From: an uncultured Anaeromusa sp.
Lineage (GTDB): Bacteria; Bacillota; Negativicutes; Anaeromusales; Anaeromusaceae
Assembly (NCBI RefSeq): GCF_963668665.1
Contig: NZ_OY764902.1
Coordinates: 2,297,501 to 2,361,500, forward strand
Direction of reading: 5' to 3'
DNA length: 64,000 nt
The translations under genes and the position numbers were made by a program. Under the pieces are notes generated by a model that saw only the letters and a program-made list of their open reading frames with translations, did no database searches and had not been told where the DNA came from. This document shows, in pieces, positions 15,811-24,981 of the stretch. The first letter of the stretch is position 1. Every line of letters begins with the position of its first letter.

Positions 15811-18720
15811 ATGATGAAATCCGGTTTTCGCCTAATCGCAACACAGACTGTTGCAGAACTGGCTTCGAAGGCTCATACGTATGAGCATGAGCAAAGCGGG
15901 GCCAGGTTGGTATATTTGGAAAATGACGATGACAATAAAGTCTTCTCTATTACCTTTAAGACGCCCCCGGCGGATCATACCGGGGTGCCGCACATTTTAG
16001 AGCATTCCGTTCTTTGCGGCTCCCGCAAGTTTCCGTTGAAAGAGCCTTTTGTCGAGTTAATTAAGGGCTCGCTGAATACGTTTTTGAATGCCATGACCTT
16101 CCCTGATAAGACCATGTATCCTGTAGCCAGTCAAAATGACAAGGATTTTCGAAACTTGATGGATGTCTATTTAGATGCGGTGTTCTTTCCTGTCATCTAC
16201 GAACAGCCGGAAGTTTTGATGCAAGAAGGCTGGCATTACGAGCTGGAAGCGCCGGAAGGGGAGCTTACGTACAAGGGCGTTGTGTACAATGAGATGAAAG
16301 GCGTCTTTTCTTCGCCGGAATCGCTGGTGGAACGCAAGACCTTGGAGGTTTTGTTTCCGGATACGACGTATCATTTTGAGTCAGGCGGTGATCCGGATTT
16401 TATTCCGCAGCTGACGCAAGAGCAGTTTTTGGATTTTCACCGCCGTTACTATCATCCGGCGAACAGCTACATCTATTTATATGGCAAGATGAATATTGAA
16501 GAGCAGCTGGCTTTTCTGGATGAGGCCTACCTAAGCCGGTTTCAGCGCCAGGAAGGCTTTGTGGCGGAAATCGAGCGGCAGAGTCCGTTTGCGGCGCCGC
16601 TCGAGGTGGTAGTGCCCTATCCGGTGGATGCCAGTGAAAGCCAGGAGGGCAAGGCGTTTTTTGGCCTGAGCCAAGTGGTAGGCGAGGCTTGCGACGCGGA
16701 GCTGGGACTGGCTTTTGCCATTTTGAATCATTTGCTGCTGGGTACGCCGGGAGCGCCGCTGAAGCAGGCGCTGATTGCCGCCGGTATCGGCCAGGATGTA
16801 CTGGGGCGGTATGAAGATGCCTTGGTGCAGCCTGTGTTTAGCATACTGGTGCGCGGGGCGGCAGCCGATGCTGGCGATAAGCTGCGCCAGGTGGTACGGC
16901 AGACGCTGCAAGAGCTAGTAACGAAAGGAATTGATAAGGAACTGCTGGAAGCTTCCATCAACCGCAAGGAATTTGAACTGCGCGAGGCCAATTTCGGTTC
17001 GCATCCCAAGGGATTGATATACCATATCCGCATGCTGGACAGCTGGCTCTATGGCGGCGATCCGTTGCTGCATCTGACTTATGAGCCGCTGCTGGCCAAG
17101 ATGAAAGAAGGCTTGGGCGGGCGGTATTTTGAGGAGCTTATCGAACGCCATCTCCTGCAGAATCCGCACCAGGTTCTGGTGGCGGCCGTACCGGAAGCCG
17201 GTCTGGAGGAACGCCGTACAGAAGAGCTGCGGCAGAAGCTGGCTCAGCTCAAGGGAACGCTTGCTCCTGCGGAAGTGCAGCTCATTTGCGAGCAGACCAA
17301 ACAGCTTAAAGCCAGACAGACCAAGCCGGACAGCCCGGAGGCGCTGGCGTCTATTCCACTCTTGGCTCTAAAGGACATAGAAAAGAAGGTAACCCGTATT
17401 CCGCAGCAACAGCGCCAAGTGGAAGGGCGAACGGTTTTGCTGCAGCCTATTTTTACGAATCGCATTGCTTATGTCAATCTTTACTTTGACACTACCGCTG
17501 TGGATCAGGCGGATTTGCCGTATCTCTTTTTGCTTTCCGGCGTTTTGGGCAAGGTGGATACCTGCGATGGTTCCTATCAGCAATTGGCCAAGGAGATCAA
17601 TCTGCATACAGGGGGGATTTCCTACCAAACGATGGCGCTGCCGAAAGCATATGATGCAGAGGCCTATAAGCCGCGCTTGCTTGTAAAATCGAAGGCGCTG
17701 CTGCAAAAAGCGCCGCAGCTTTTTCGGCTGCTGCGCAGCGTTTGCCAAGGCAGTCGCTATGACAATCTGGCGCGGCTCAAGGAGCTTGTGGCGGAAAGCA
17801 AGGCTCGCATGGGGCTGGTCATGCTGGAATACGGCCATACGGTAGCGCTTAGTCGCGTGCTTTCGTATGTATCTCCCGTAGAAAGTTACAATGAGAGCGG
17901 CGTTTTTACGTATTATCGCTTTTTGGAAGAATTGGAACGGAATTGGGCGGACCAGGCGGAGCAAACGTCGGCGGCTTTGCAGCGAGTGGCGCAGCGCGTA
18001 TTTTGTCTGGATCGTTTGCAATGGGGCGTTACTTGCGAAGAAGAGCAGTATGCAGAATTGGAACCTTTGCTGCAACAGTTCGCCGCGACACTGCCGGCAG
18101 GAGGCCTGCCTAGCGTTTCCTATCGTTTTGAGCTGCATGCGGCCAACGAAGGGCTGATGACGGCGGGCAAGGTGCAGTATGTAGCCAAGGCCTATAATTT
18201 TGCAAAACTAAACTATGCGTATACAGGCAGCATGAAGGTGCTGGAAACGGTGCTGCGCTTCGACTATCTGTGGAACCGCGTTCGTGTTCAGGGCGGGGCC
18301 TATGGGGCGTTTGCGCGCTTTGATCGCAACGGGAATCTAGCCTTTGCTTCCTATCGGGATCCGAACCTGCAGGAAACGCTGCAGGTGTATGGAGAAATGG
18401 AAGACTATTTGCGGTCTTTTGCCGTATCGGAACGGGAAATGACCAAATACATCATCGGTACGATGAGCCAGCTGGATGCGCCCCTTACGCCGTCGATGAA
18501 GGGAGAGAAGGCCGAGCTAATGTGGCTTATCGAGTTGACTTGGGAACAAGTCCAGCAGGAGCGGGATGCTGTGCTTAGCACCAATGCCGCCAAGCTTAAG
18601 GAATTGGCAGAGGTGGTAGGCGCCTGCATGGCGCGAAATCATATTTGCGTAGTCGGTAATGCCGGCAAGCTGCAAGAGCAGGCTGGGCTGTTCGGAAAAT
18701 TGGTTTCTGTTTTTTCGTAA
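15811..18720 (+). CDS. M16C family zinc metallopeptidase (presequence-protease type)
   Basis: A 969-residue peptidase of the insulinase superfamily. The inverted zinc motif HILEH is at residues 61-65, followed by LCGSRKFPLKEPFVEL, and the distal Glu probably lies in VVYNEMKGVFSS. Length and the four-domain layout match the M16C group (PreP, CymA-like bacterial proteins), which cut short unfolded peptides in an enclosed chamber. There is no signal peptide, so it should be cytosolic and recycle peptides, which suits an amino-acid fermenter. The start could be ATG 15811 or 15814; a GAGGT site is 9 bases upstream. A hairpin terminator follows. Confidence 0.92.
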   Translation: MMKSGFRLIATQTVAELASKAHTYEHEQSGARLVYLENDDDNKVFSITFKTPPADHTGVPHILEHSVLCGSRKFPLKEPFVELIKGSLNTFLNAMTFPDKTMYPVASQNDKDFRNLMDVYLDAVFFPVIYEQPEVLMQEGWHYELEAPEGELTYKGVVYNEMKGVFSSPESLVERKTLEVLFPDTTYHFESGGDPDFIPQLTQEQFLDFHRRYYHPANSYIYLYGKMNIEEQLAFLDEAYLSRFQRQEGFVAEIERQSPFAAPLEVVVPYPVDASESQEGKAFFGLSQVVGEACDAELGLAFAILNHLLLGTPGAPLKQALIAAGIGQDVLGRYEDALVQPVFSILVRGAAADAGDKLRQVVRQTLQELVTKGIDKELLEASINRKEFELREANFGSHPKGLIYHIRMLDSWLYGGDPLLHLTYEPLLAKMKEGLGGRYFEELIERHLLQNPHQVLVAAVPEAGLEERRTEELRQKLAQLKGTLAPAEVQLICEQTKQLKARQTKPDSPEALASIPLLALKDIEKKVTRIPQQQRQVEGRTVLLQPIFTNRIAYVNLYFDTTAVDQADLPYLFLLSGVLGKVDTCDGSYQQLAKEINLHTGGISYQTMALPKAYDAEAYKPRLLVKSKALLQKAPQLFRLLRSVCQGSRYDNLARLKELVAESKARMGLVMLEYGHTVALSRVLSYVSPVESYNESGVFTYYRFLEELERNWADQAEQTSAALQRVAQRVFCLDRLQWGVTCEEEQYAELEPLLQQFAATLPAGGLPSVSYRFELHAANEGLMTAGKVQYVAKAYNFAKLNYAYTGSMKVLETVLRFDYLWNRVRVQGGAYGAFARFDRNGNLAFASYRDPNLQETLQVYGEMEDYLRSFAVSEREMTKYIIGTMSQLDAPLTPSMKGEKAELMWLIELTWEQVQQERDAVLSTNAAKLKELAEVVGACMARNHICVVGNAGKLQEQAGLFGKLVSVFS

Positions 18721-18741
18721 AGAATTTGCTTTCAACAAGTG

Positions 18742-18788
18742 AGCCTCCTGGGTGGTAACGAAAGATCGTGCCCTCAGGAGGCTTTTTT
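18742..18788 (+). terminator. Terminator with T-box-like inner sequence
   Basis: A 9-bp outer stem (AGCCTCCTG with CAGGAGGCT) is followed by six T residues. The loop contains GGGTGGTAACGA, AAGA and TCGTGCCC, which resembles the conserved tail of T-box leaders (GGGTGGNACCGCG then CGTCCC). Only 21 bases separate it from the upstream stop codon, so there is no room for a T-box Stem I. Confidence 0.75.
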
Positions 18789-18825
18789 AAGAGCTTGTTG
18801 AGTTAGTTTGATAAGGGGTGATGGT

Positions 18826-19734
18826 ATGTCGTTGGCAAAGTATGAAATTTTTTCCACTATTGTTGATGCGGGAAGCCTCACTAAGGCGGCGGAACGCTTA
18901 AATCTGACCCAGTCGGGGGTCAGCTATGCAGTGACTACGCTGGAGTCGGAATTAGGCTTTTCTTTGATCAAGCGGGATCGTTCCGGAGTGACCCTGACGC
19001 CCAATGGCGAGCGGATTCTCCAATGCATTCGCGGGATTTTGCATCAAGAAAAGCTGTTGAGGCAAGAGGCGGCCGCTATCAAAGGCGTAGATATCGGTAC
19101 GGTGTCTATCGGGACGCTTGCCAGTGTCTCTATGCGCTGGCTCCCTGGTATTTTAGGCGAATTTCAACGGCTGCATCCTGCGGTGGAAGTCAAGACGCGC
19201 ATGGGCGGGTATGATGAAATGAACGAATGGATCAGTCACCGGGTGGTGGATTTTGGTTTTGTGGCGCTGCCGGCGTCCAAACAATTTGACGCCATTCCGT
19301 TGAAACGCGACAAATTAATGGTGGTAATCCCGCCGGAGCATCCCCTAGGGAAGCGGCGGGAGCTGATGCTGAAAGAGCTGGAAAATGAACGGCTGATCAT
19401 GCCCTTATGGGGGAGTGATGACAATATTCGCAAAGTATTAGCAAAAAGCAAAGTGAATTTTCGCATTCAGTATGAGGTGGCGGAAGAACGGACCATTTTA
19501 GCGATGGTTCAAATGGGTCTGGGGATCAGTATTTTGCCCCAGTTAATGCTGGTGCATTTGCCGAAGGGAGTTCAGTTAGTGCCGTTAGCTCATGATGAAG
19601 ATTACCGAACCATTGGTTTAGCCGCCATTTCCTTGAAATACTTATCGCCGGCGGCGCGTAATTTTGTAAACTGTACGCGTGCGTGGCTGGAGGAACATCA
19701 TGAATTAGATTTCCCCTCGTTTTCCATAAAATAA
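18826..19734 (+). CDS. LysR-type transcriptional regulator
   Basis: A 302-residue regulator with an N-terminal helix-turn-helix (SLTKAAERLNLTQSGVSYAV) and a two-lobed periplasmic-binding-protein-like effector domain (VSIGTLASVSMRWLPGIL and onward). The ATG at 18826 follows AAGGGGTGATGG and gives the usual LysR N terminus. It lies just upstream of, and in the same direction as, the glutamate symporter and mutase genes, so it is the likely regulator of that block; an amino acid such as glutamate is a plausible but unproven effector. LysR genes are more often divergent from their targets, which is not the case here. Confidence 0.9.
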   Translation: MSLAKYEIFSTIVDAGSLTKAAERLNLTQSGVSYAVTTLESELGFSLIKRDRSGVTLTPNGERILQCIRGILHQEKLLRQEAAAIKGVDIGTVSIGTLASVSMRWLPGILGEFQRLHPAVEVKTRMGGYDEMNEWISHRVVDFGFVALPASKQFDAIPLKRDKLMVVIPPEHPLGKRRELMLKELENERLIMPLWGSDDNIRKVLAKSKVNFRIQYEVAEERTILAMVQMGLGISILPQLMLVHLPKGVQLVPLAHDEDYRTIGLAAISLKYLSPAARNFVNCTRAWLEEHHELDFPSFSIK

Positions 19735-19774
19735 CACATCAAAAAAACTGATGTAAGTCACCAAAATGTCCAAT

Positions 19775-19803
19775 TTTACTGTGAAAGAGCTGAGTAGTAT
19801 AAT
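19775..19803 (+). promoter_or_regulatory. Probable promoter of the glutamate fermentation operon
   Basis: A consensus -10 box TATAAT (19798-19803) is 17 bases behind a weak -35 TTTACT (19775-19780). The weak -35 would suit activation by the LysR protein encoded just upstream. Confidence 0.55.
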
Positions 19804-19861
19804 AAATACAGTCGCCGGATATATCAAAAAAATCTGAATATCGGAAAAAACATTTGTAAAA

Positions 19862-20120
19862 TGTCGCTGTCCCGTGGAGGGGTGACTTTCTTGGAAGTCT
19901 GAGTTTTGCCAGGAGCATCTTTAAAAGTGTAATGATTACACTTTTTGCTGTGAATTAAGACTCCCTGAAGGAGGCAGGCCAGCCTTATATTAAGGCTGGC
20001 GAAGACGGAATTTTCCTTCAAAACCCAAAAAAGCGACAAGTCCCCGCGGGGAGGACTAAATGTTAACTTAGTCCTTTGATGGAGAATACAAAAGTTTGTA
20101 TTGCTTGAACTTTTTTTACA
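19862..20120 (+). ncRNA. Candidate structured leader RNA of the glutamate symporter gene
   Basis: The 545-base gap between lysR and the symporter holds no convincing gene but many nested pairings. TGTCGCT (19862-19868) pairs with AGCGACA (20032-20038) as a possible closing stem. Inside lie AGTCT/AGACT enclosing AGCA/TGCT and the 9-bp AAAAGTGTA/TACACTTTT hairpin, a 7-bp GCCAGCC/GGCTGGC hairpin (19979-20000) and GGAA/TTCC. After the closing stem come TCCCCGCGGGGA, the terminator-like AGGACTAA/TTAGTCCT hairpin (20052-20075) and AATACAAA/TTTGTATT (20085-20102). It matches no riboswitch class I know. The layout (aptamer-like domain followed by terminator-like hairpins) suggests a cis-regulatory RNA, by inference only. 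Confidence 0.45.
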
Positions 20121-20279
20121 AATGTTATGAAAAACCTTTTGTCGTGTCCTGTAGTTTTCTGTATTTTGTTAACAATAATGATAGTAGAGGCTGCAGCACA
20201 GTTCGCTGCCGGGGGCGGCAAAAGTAACACTCCGACACAAGAGGAGGCAGGCCGGAGCGAAAAAGGAGATGCCTTGACA

Positions 20280-21530
20280 ATGAAAAACGGCAAATGGAAA
20301 TTGGGTCTGACCACCCAGATCTTTCTAGGATTAATTCTGGGGGTGCTTTTCGGACATCTGTTTCCAGCCCTTGCCGTCGATCTCAAACCTATCGGCGACA
20401 TGTTTATTCGGATGATCAAAATGATTGTGGTTCCTTTGATTTTTAGTTCACTGATTATGGGGATTGCCGGAACCGGCGATTTCAAAAAACTGGGGCGGCT
20501 GGGCTTGAAGTCCATTATCTGGTTTGAAGCCGCCACAACGCTGGCGTTGGTTGTCGGCTTGACGGTAGTAAATGTTTTCGAACCAGGACAGGGCCTGCAA
20601 ATTACCGCGACCGATGCTGCTGCAGTAACGGCGGCATCGAAGAAAAGCATTGATATGTCACATATGTTGATTAATATTGTGCCGACCAATGTGGTAGATG
20701 CGGCTGCACGCGGCGATATGCTGCAAATCATCATGTTTTCCGTCTTTTTCGGCGTAGCTGCGGCTGCGGTGGGAAGCAAAGGCGAACCGGTGGTGAAAGT
20801 CGCAGTCAGTATTGCGGAAGTCATGTTCCAGTTTACGAGCTATGTCATGCGTCTGGCGCCTATCGGCGTATTTGCCTTGATTGGTTTTACTGTAGGAAAG
20901 TTTGGTCTAGGCATGCTGGTGCCGTTGGCAAAACTGATTGGCTCGTTGTATTTTGCGCTGATTGTTTTTGTTTTGCTGGTTCTTACGATAGCTTCCCTGC
21001 TAATTCGCGTTAACTTCTTTCACCTGCTGCGAGCACTGAAAGAACCGCTGCTGATTGCGTTTTCAACAGCATCTAGTGAAGCGGCGCTGCCTGTAGCAAT
21101 GACGAAGCTGGAAAAATTCGGAGTGCCTAAGCATATCGTTACCTTTGTACTGCCGACAGGCTATACCTTCAACTTGGATGGATCTACCTTGTACAGCGCG
21201 TTGGCGGTAGTGTTCATCGCACAAGTCTACAACATTGACTTTCCTCTTACGACACAGCTGCTTATGGTATTGACGTTGATGCTTTCTACAAAAGGCATTG
21301 CGGCTGTGCCGGGGGCTTCGCTGATTGTTATTGCAGGGACGGCGGCCGCTTTTGGACTGCCTGTAGAGGGGATTGCAATCATTTTGGGAGTCGACCGAAT
21401 TTTGGATATGGCGCGCACGGCGTGCAATCTTATTGGCAACTGTATTGCCTCAGTCGTTGTAGCGCGTTGGGAGCATGAGCTTCCTGACGAACAGCTGGCT
21501 GTCGCTTATGCGCAGCAGTACGACGACTGA
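20280..21530 (+). CDS. Dicarboxylate/amino acid:cation symporter (glutamate uptake, GltP/DctA family)
   Basis: A 416-residue symporter of the DAACS family. About eight membrane helices and two re-entrant loops are suggested. The family motifs are FSTASSEAALPVAM (serine-rich loop HP1), the NLDGSTLY segment of helix 7 and the RTACNLIGNCIASVV segment of helix 8 with its substrate-binding Arg/Asn. The ATG at 20280 has AAAAAGGAGAT upstream; the same frame is open to 20127, but that extension has no ribosome site and is not family-like. Being first in a run with glutamate mutase, it very likely imports glutamate with sodium or protons. Confidence 0.93.
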   Translation: MKNGKWKLGLTTQIFLGLILGVLFGHLFPALAVDLKPIGDMFIRMIKMIVVPLIFSSLIMGIAGTGDFKKLGRLGLKSIIWFEAATTLALVVGLTVVNVFEPGQGLQITATDAAAVTAASKKSIDMSHMLINIVPTNVVDAAARGDMLQIIMFSVFFGVAAAAVGSKGEPVVKVAVSIAEVMFQFTSYVMRLAPIGVFALIGFTVGKFGLGMLVPLAKLIGSLYFALIVFVLLVLTIASLLIRVNFFHLLRALKEPLLIAFSTASSEAALPVAMTKLEKFGVPKHIVTFVLPTGYTFNLDGSTLYSALAVVFIAQVYNIDFPLTTQLLMVLTLMLSTKGIAAVPGASLIVIAGTAAAFGLPVEGIAIILGVDRILDMARTACNLIGNCIASVVVARWEHELPDEQLAVAYAQQYDD

Positions 21531-21566
21531 TACAATAGTAATCACAAAGTAAGGAGCGATCAAACC

Positions 21567-21983
21567 ATGGAAAACAGTGATAAGGTCGTCTTGGGAGTTA
21601 TCGGGGCCGACTGTCATGCGGTGGGCAATAAAATTCTTGCCCATGCCTTACGGGCGGCTGGCTTTGAGGTGGTCAATCTGGGCGTACTGGTGCCGCAGCA
21701 GGAATTCGTCAATGCTGCGATTGAAACCGATGCGAAAGCCATCTTGGTGGCATCTCTTTATGGTCACGGCGAAATTGACTGCCGCGGTCTGCGGGACGCT
21801 TGCAAAGAAGCCGGCATCGGCGGCATCAAGCTGTATGTAGGCGGCAACCTAGTTGTCGGCAAAACCGACTTCACCGAAGTAAAAGAAAAATTCCTTGCCA
21901 TGGGTTATGACCGTGTATATGAACCAGGCATTTTACCAGACCAGGTGATTGAGGAATTGAAGCAGGACCTGGCCCGGGCGTAA
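21567..21983 (+). CDS. glmS: Glutamate mutase sigma (S) subunit, B12-binding
   Basis: The 138-residue cobalamin-binding subunit of glutamate mutase (EC 5.4.99.1), which rearranges L-glutamate to (2S,3S)-3-methylaspartate. The base-off/His-on motif DCHAVG (residues 15-20) supplies the axial His17; SLYGHG and the GGNL region complete the Rossmann-like B12 fold. Length is the same as clostridial GlmS/MutS. A GGAG site precedes the ATG. It lies 36 bases behind the symporter and 21 bases before glmL. Not related to glucosamine-6-phosphate synthase, which shares the gene symbol. Confidence 0.97.
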   Translation: MENSDKVVLGVIGADCHAVGNKILAHALRAAGFEVVNLGVLVPQQEFVNAAIETDAKAILVASLYGHGEIDCRGLRDACKEAGIGGIKLYVGGNLVVGKTDFTEVKEKFLAMGYDRVYEPGILPDQVIEELKQDLARA

Positions 21984-22004
21984 GCCGGGAGAGGAGAGAC
22001 GAGC

Positions 22005-23402
22005 ATGAGCCATGTGCTACTCATTGACTTTGGCAGCACGTACACCAAGCTTACGGCTGTAGATGTCGAGAAGGAAGAAATTTTGGGCACGGCACGAGGC
22101 ATTACTACAGTAGAGACAGATATCATGGAGGGACTGCAGGAAGGCTTGGATGTGCTTTTTGCTCAGACAGGCAAGCTGGAGTTTCAGCGGGTGCTGGGAT
22201 GTTCCAGTGCTGCAGGCGGCCTGAAAATGGTGGCCATTGGCCTGGTGCCGGAATTAACGGCTGAAGCTGCTAAGCGAGCTGCTTTAGGGGCCGGCGCCAA
22301 GGTGCTGGGCGTGTACTGCAACGAGCTCAGCGAGTATGAAATTGAGGAAATTGCAGCGTTGAAGCCGGAAATTATTCTTCTGGCCGGCGGTACGGATGGG
22401 GGCAACAAGGAGGTAATTCTCCATAATGCCCGCATGTTGTGCACACTGGGCCTGGATGTACCGGTGCTGGTGGCAGGCAATAAGTCGGTGACGCCGCAGG
22501 TGGTTGGGATTTTAAGCAAAGTCATGACCGAAGTGGTGCATACGGAAAATGTCATGCCGCGTTTGGGCGAGTTGAATATCGATCCAGCGCGCGGCGCCAT
22601 TAGAGACTTGTTTTTGCGGCGCATCATCGAAGCTAAGGGCTTGAATAAGGCCAACAAATTTATAGACAAGATGATGATGCCAACTCCGGCGGCCGTGCTC
22701 AAGGCAGCGGAGCTCTTAGGAACCGGAACCACGCATGAAAGAGGTTGGGGCGACCTGATGATTGTGGATATCGGCGGTGCGACTACTGACCTGTATTCCA
22801 TCGCTAAAGGAGAGCCCAAACAGCCGACAGTGACCATGCGAGGGCTGCCAGAGCCTTTTGCCAAACGGACGGTGGAAGGAGATCTGGGCATGCGCTACAG
22901 CGCTACCGCTTTGCTAAAGGCGGCCAGCGCACCCCTGCTGGCTCAAAAAGCCGGGGTCAGCGAAGAGGAAGTGGCGGCATACTGTCATTTGGTGGAAAAC
23001 CAAGTGGATACGCTGCCGCAAACGCCGCGGGAGCAGGCCATTGAGGACGCTCTTGGCTGGGCGTGTACCAAAGTAGCGGCGCAGCGCCATGTCGGAAAAA
23101 TCGAATCGGTCTTCAGCTGTGTAGGCGAGGTTTTCGTACAGGTTGGCAAGGACTTAACTACCGTTGAGAAGGTCATCGGAACCGGCGGTGTTATTGTGCA
23201 TCATGACCGGCCGGAATGCATTCTTGAAGGCATTCGCTATGACGCAGCAGCTGCGGAATATCTAAAACCCAAACAATGTGATTATTATATTGATGGTGAA
23301 TACATTCTCTCCGCCATGGGGCTTCTGTCGGAAGAACAGCCCGAGGTGGCTCTGCGGATGATGAAAAAATATCTGAAACGGAGGCAATCAGCGTGGAATT
23401 GA
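22005..23402 (+). CDS. glmL: Glutamate mutase reactivating/accessory protein GlmL (MutL)
   Basis: A 465-residue ASKHA-fold ATPase. The phosphate motifs are visible: [13 protein letters not shown] at the start, [11 protein letters not shown], and [11 protein letters not shown] in the middle. GlmL-type proteins are thought to exchange inactivated cobalamin in glutamate mutase, as DdrA-like reactivases do. The ATG follows GGAGAGGAG. The stop overlaps the glmE start by 10 bases, which indicates translational coupling. The order S-L-E is the same as in Clostridium tetanomorphum. Confidence 0.95.
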   Translation: MSHVLLIDFGSTYTKLTAVDVEKEEILGTARGITTVETDIMEGLQEGLDVLFAQTGKLEFQRVLGCSSAAGGLKMVAIGLVPELTAEAAKRAALGAGAKVLGVYCNELSEYEIEEIAALKPEIILLAGGTDGGNKEVILHNARMLCTLGLDVPVLVAGNKSVTPQVVGILSKVMTEVVHTENVMPRLGELNIDPARGAIRDLFLRRIIEAKGLNKANKFIDKMMMPTPAAVLKAAELLGTGTTHERGWGDLMIVDIGGATTDLYSIAKGEPKQPTVTMRGLPEPFAKRTVEGDLGMRYSATALLKAASAPLLAQKAGVSEEEVAAYCHLVENQVDTLPQTPREQAIEDALGWACTKVAAQRHVGKIESVFSCVGEVFVQVGKDLTTVEKVIGTGGVIVHHDRPECILEGIRYDAAAAEYLKPKQCDYYIDGEYILSAMGLLSEEQPEVALRMMKKYLKRRQSAWN

Positions 23403-24844
23403 AAAATAAGAAATGGTCCCATGACGAATTTTTCGCAATGCGCAAAGAGATTTTGGCCCAGTGGCCTACAGGAGCCGAGGTGGATTTTGACGAAGCCGTC
23501 AAATATCATGAAACCATTCCGGCGCGCAAGCATTTTTCCAAACAGCTTATCAAAGCTAAAAAAGAAGGCCGCACTTTGACGCAGCCCCGGGCTGGCGTAG
23601 CGCTTTTGGATCAGCATATTGAACTGTTGAACTTCTTGCGCACAGAAGGGGAAGCCGATCTGCTGCCGACTACGATTGACAGCTATACGCGTCAAAATCA
23701 ATACAAAGAAGCCCAGGTAGGTATTGAAGAGAGCAAACAGGCCGGGCGTTCTTTGCTCAACGGTTTTCCTGCCGTCAACCATGGCGTGCATGCAGTACGT
23801 AAGCTGGCGGAAAAAGTAGACGGCCCCATTCAGGTGCGTCACGGCACGCCTGACGCCAGACTGTTGACGGAAATTACGCTGGCTGGCGGTTTTACCTCCT
23901 ACGAAGGCGGCGGTATTTCCTACAACATTCCTTACGCCAAGAGCGTATCGCTGGAACAGACGATTCTTGACTGGCAGTATACAGACCGTTTGGTAGGTCT
24001 CTATGCAGAACATGGCGTCGAAATCAACCGCGAGCCCTTCGGACCTTTGACAGGTACCTTGGTGCCGCCGAGCATTTCTCATGCTGTAGCGATTATCGAA
24101 GGTATTTTGGCGGCCGAACAGGGCGTTAAAAACATTACTCTCGGCTATGGCCAATGCGGCAACCTGGTGCAGGATATCGCAGCCATTCGTTCGTTAGAAG
24201 CGCTGGCTGAAGAGTATTTTGCAAAATTCGGCTATGAAGGCTGCACGCTGACTACGGTTTTCCATCAGTGGATGGGCGGCTTCCCGCAGGATGAAGCTAA
24301 GGCGTTCGCCGTTATCTCCTGGGGCGCTGCGGCGGCTGCATTTGCGAAAGCTACCAAAGTTATCGTGAAAACGCCGCATGAAGCATTGGGTATTCCTACG
24401 AAAGAAGCCAATGCTATGGGCTTGCGCACCACCAAACAGATGATTAACATGCTGGCGGATCAGAGCTTCCCGGCTACACAGCAATTGGAAGACGAAATCG
24501 CCATGATCAAAGCGGAAACCCGCTGCATCGTAGATAAGGTTCTGGAATTGGGCGAAGGCGATATTGCCGTCGGTACGGTGCGGGCTTTTGAAGCCGGCGT
24601 ACTGGATGTTCCGTTTGCTCCCAGCAACCATGCCATCAATAAAATTCTGCCGGCTCGCGACCATCACGGTGCCGTGCGTCTCTTCGATTGCGGCAACTTG
24701 CCCTTTACGCAGGACATCATTGACTTCCATCGCGGTAAAATCGACGAGCGGGCTAAAGCGGAACGCCGTCCGGCGAGCTTCCAGATGGTTATCGACGACA
24801 TTTACGCCATTTCTAAAGGACGCCTTGTAGGACGCCCGCGCTAA
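23393..24844 (+). CDS. glmE: Glutamate mutase epsilon (E) subunit, catalytic
   Basis: The 483-residue catalytic barrel of glutamate mutase that binds glutamate and adenosylcobalamin together with GlmS. Characteristic stretches include ARKHFSKQL, the [10 protein letters not shown] segment (a substrate-binding Arg region), [14 protein letters not shown] and [12 protein letters not shown]. Length equals the clostridial E subunit. The start is a GTG at 23393 within the end of glmL, behind a CGGAGG site. A 137-base gap with one hairpin separates it from the ammonia-lyase gene. Confidence 0.97.
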   Translation: MELKNKKWSHDEFFAMRKEILAQWPTGAEVDFDEAVKYHETIPARKHFSKQLIKAKKEGRTLTQPRAGVALLDQHIELLNFLRTEGEADLLPTTIDSYTRQNQYKEAQVGIEESKQAGRSLLNGFPAVNHGVHAVRKLAEKVDGPIQVRHGTPDARLLTEITLAGGFTSYEGGGISYNIPYAKSVSLEQTILDWQYTDRLVGLYAEHGVEINREPFGPLTGTLVPPSISHAVAIIEGILAAEQGVKNITLGYGQCGNLVQDIAAIRSLEALAEEYFAKFGYEGCTLTTVFHQWMGGFPQDEAKAFAVISWGAAAAAFAKATKVIVKTPHEALGIPTKEANAMGLRTTKQMINMLADQSFPATQQLEDEIAMIKAETRCIVDKVLELGEGDIAVGTVRAFEAGVLDVPFAPSNHAINKILPARDHHGAVRLFDCGNLPFTQDIIDFHRGKIDERAKAERRPASFQMVIDDIYAISKGRLVGRPR

Positions 24845-24871
24845 GACACAAAAAGTTTTCGGAACCAGGCT

Positions 24872-24906
24872 GTGAAGCCGGAGTTCTTTAGGGAGTTCCG
24901 GCTTAG
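24872..24906 (+). other. Hairpin between glmE and the ammonia-lyase gene
   Basis: AAGCCGGA pairs with TCCGGCTT around a loop that itself holds a GTTC repeat. No T run follows, so it looks like an RNA stability or processing element inside the operon rather than a terminator. Confidence 0.45.
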
Positions 24907-24981
24907 CAGCAGCGTTTGTCAATTATAGGAGAAGCTGCTGGCTTACCCAGCGGCTCCAAAGACAAAAAGGAGTGTGTTCTC

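Noticed and set aside
18742..18788. A complete T-box riboswitch controlling the LysR gene
   Set aside because: There is no room for Stem I or a specifier loop, and the LysR gene is not an amino-acid synthesis or tRNA-charging gene. It is kept only as a T-box-like terminator.
19862..20080. Cobalamin, lysine or glycine riboswitch before the glutamate mutase block
   Set aside because: The conserved B12-box, lysine core and glycine core sequences are not visible, despite the attractive link of B12 to glutamate mutase.
20127..20279. N-terminal extension of the symporter frame with a hydrophobic stretch
   Set aside because: It lacks a ribosome site, is unlike the family N terminus and overlaps the leader; AAAAAGGAGAT before 20280 supports the shorter protein.
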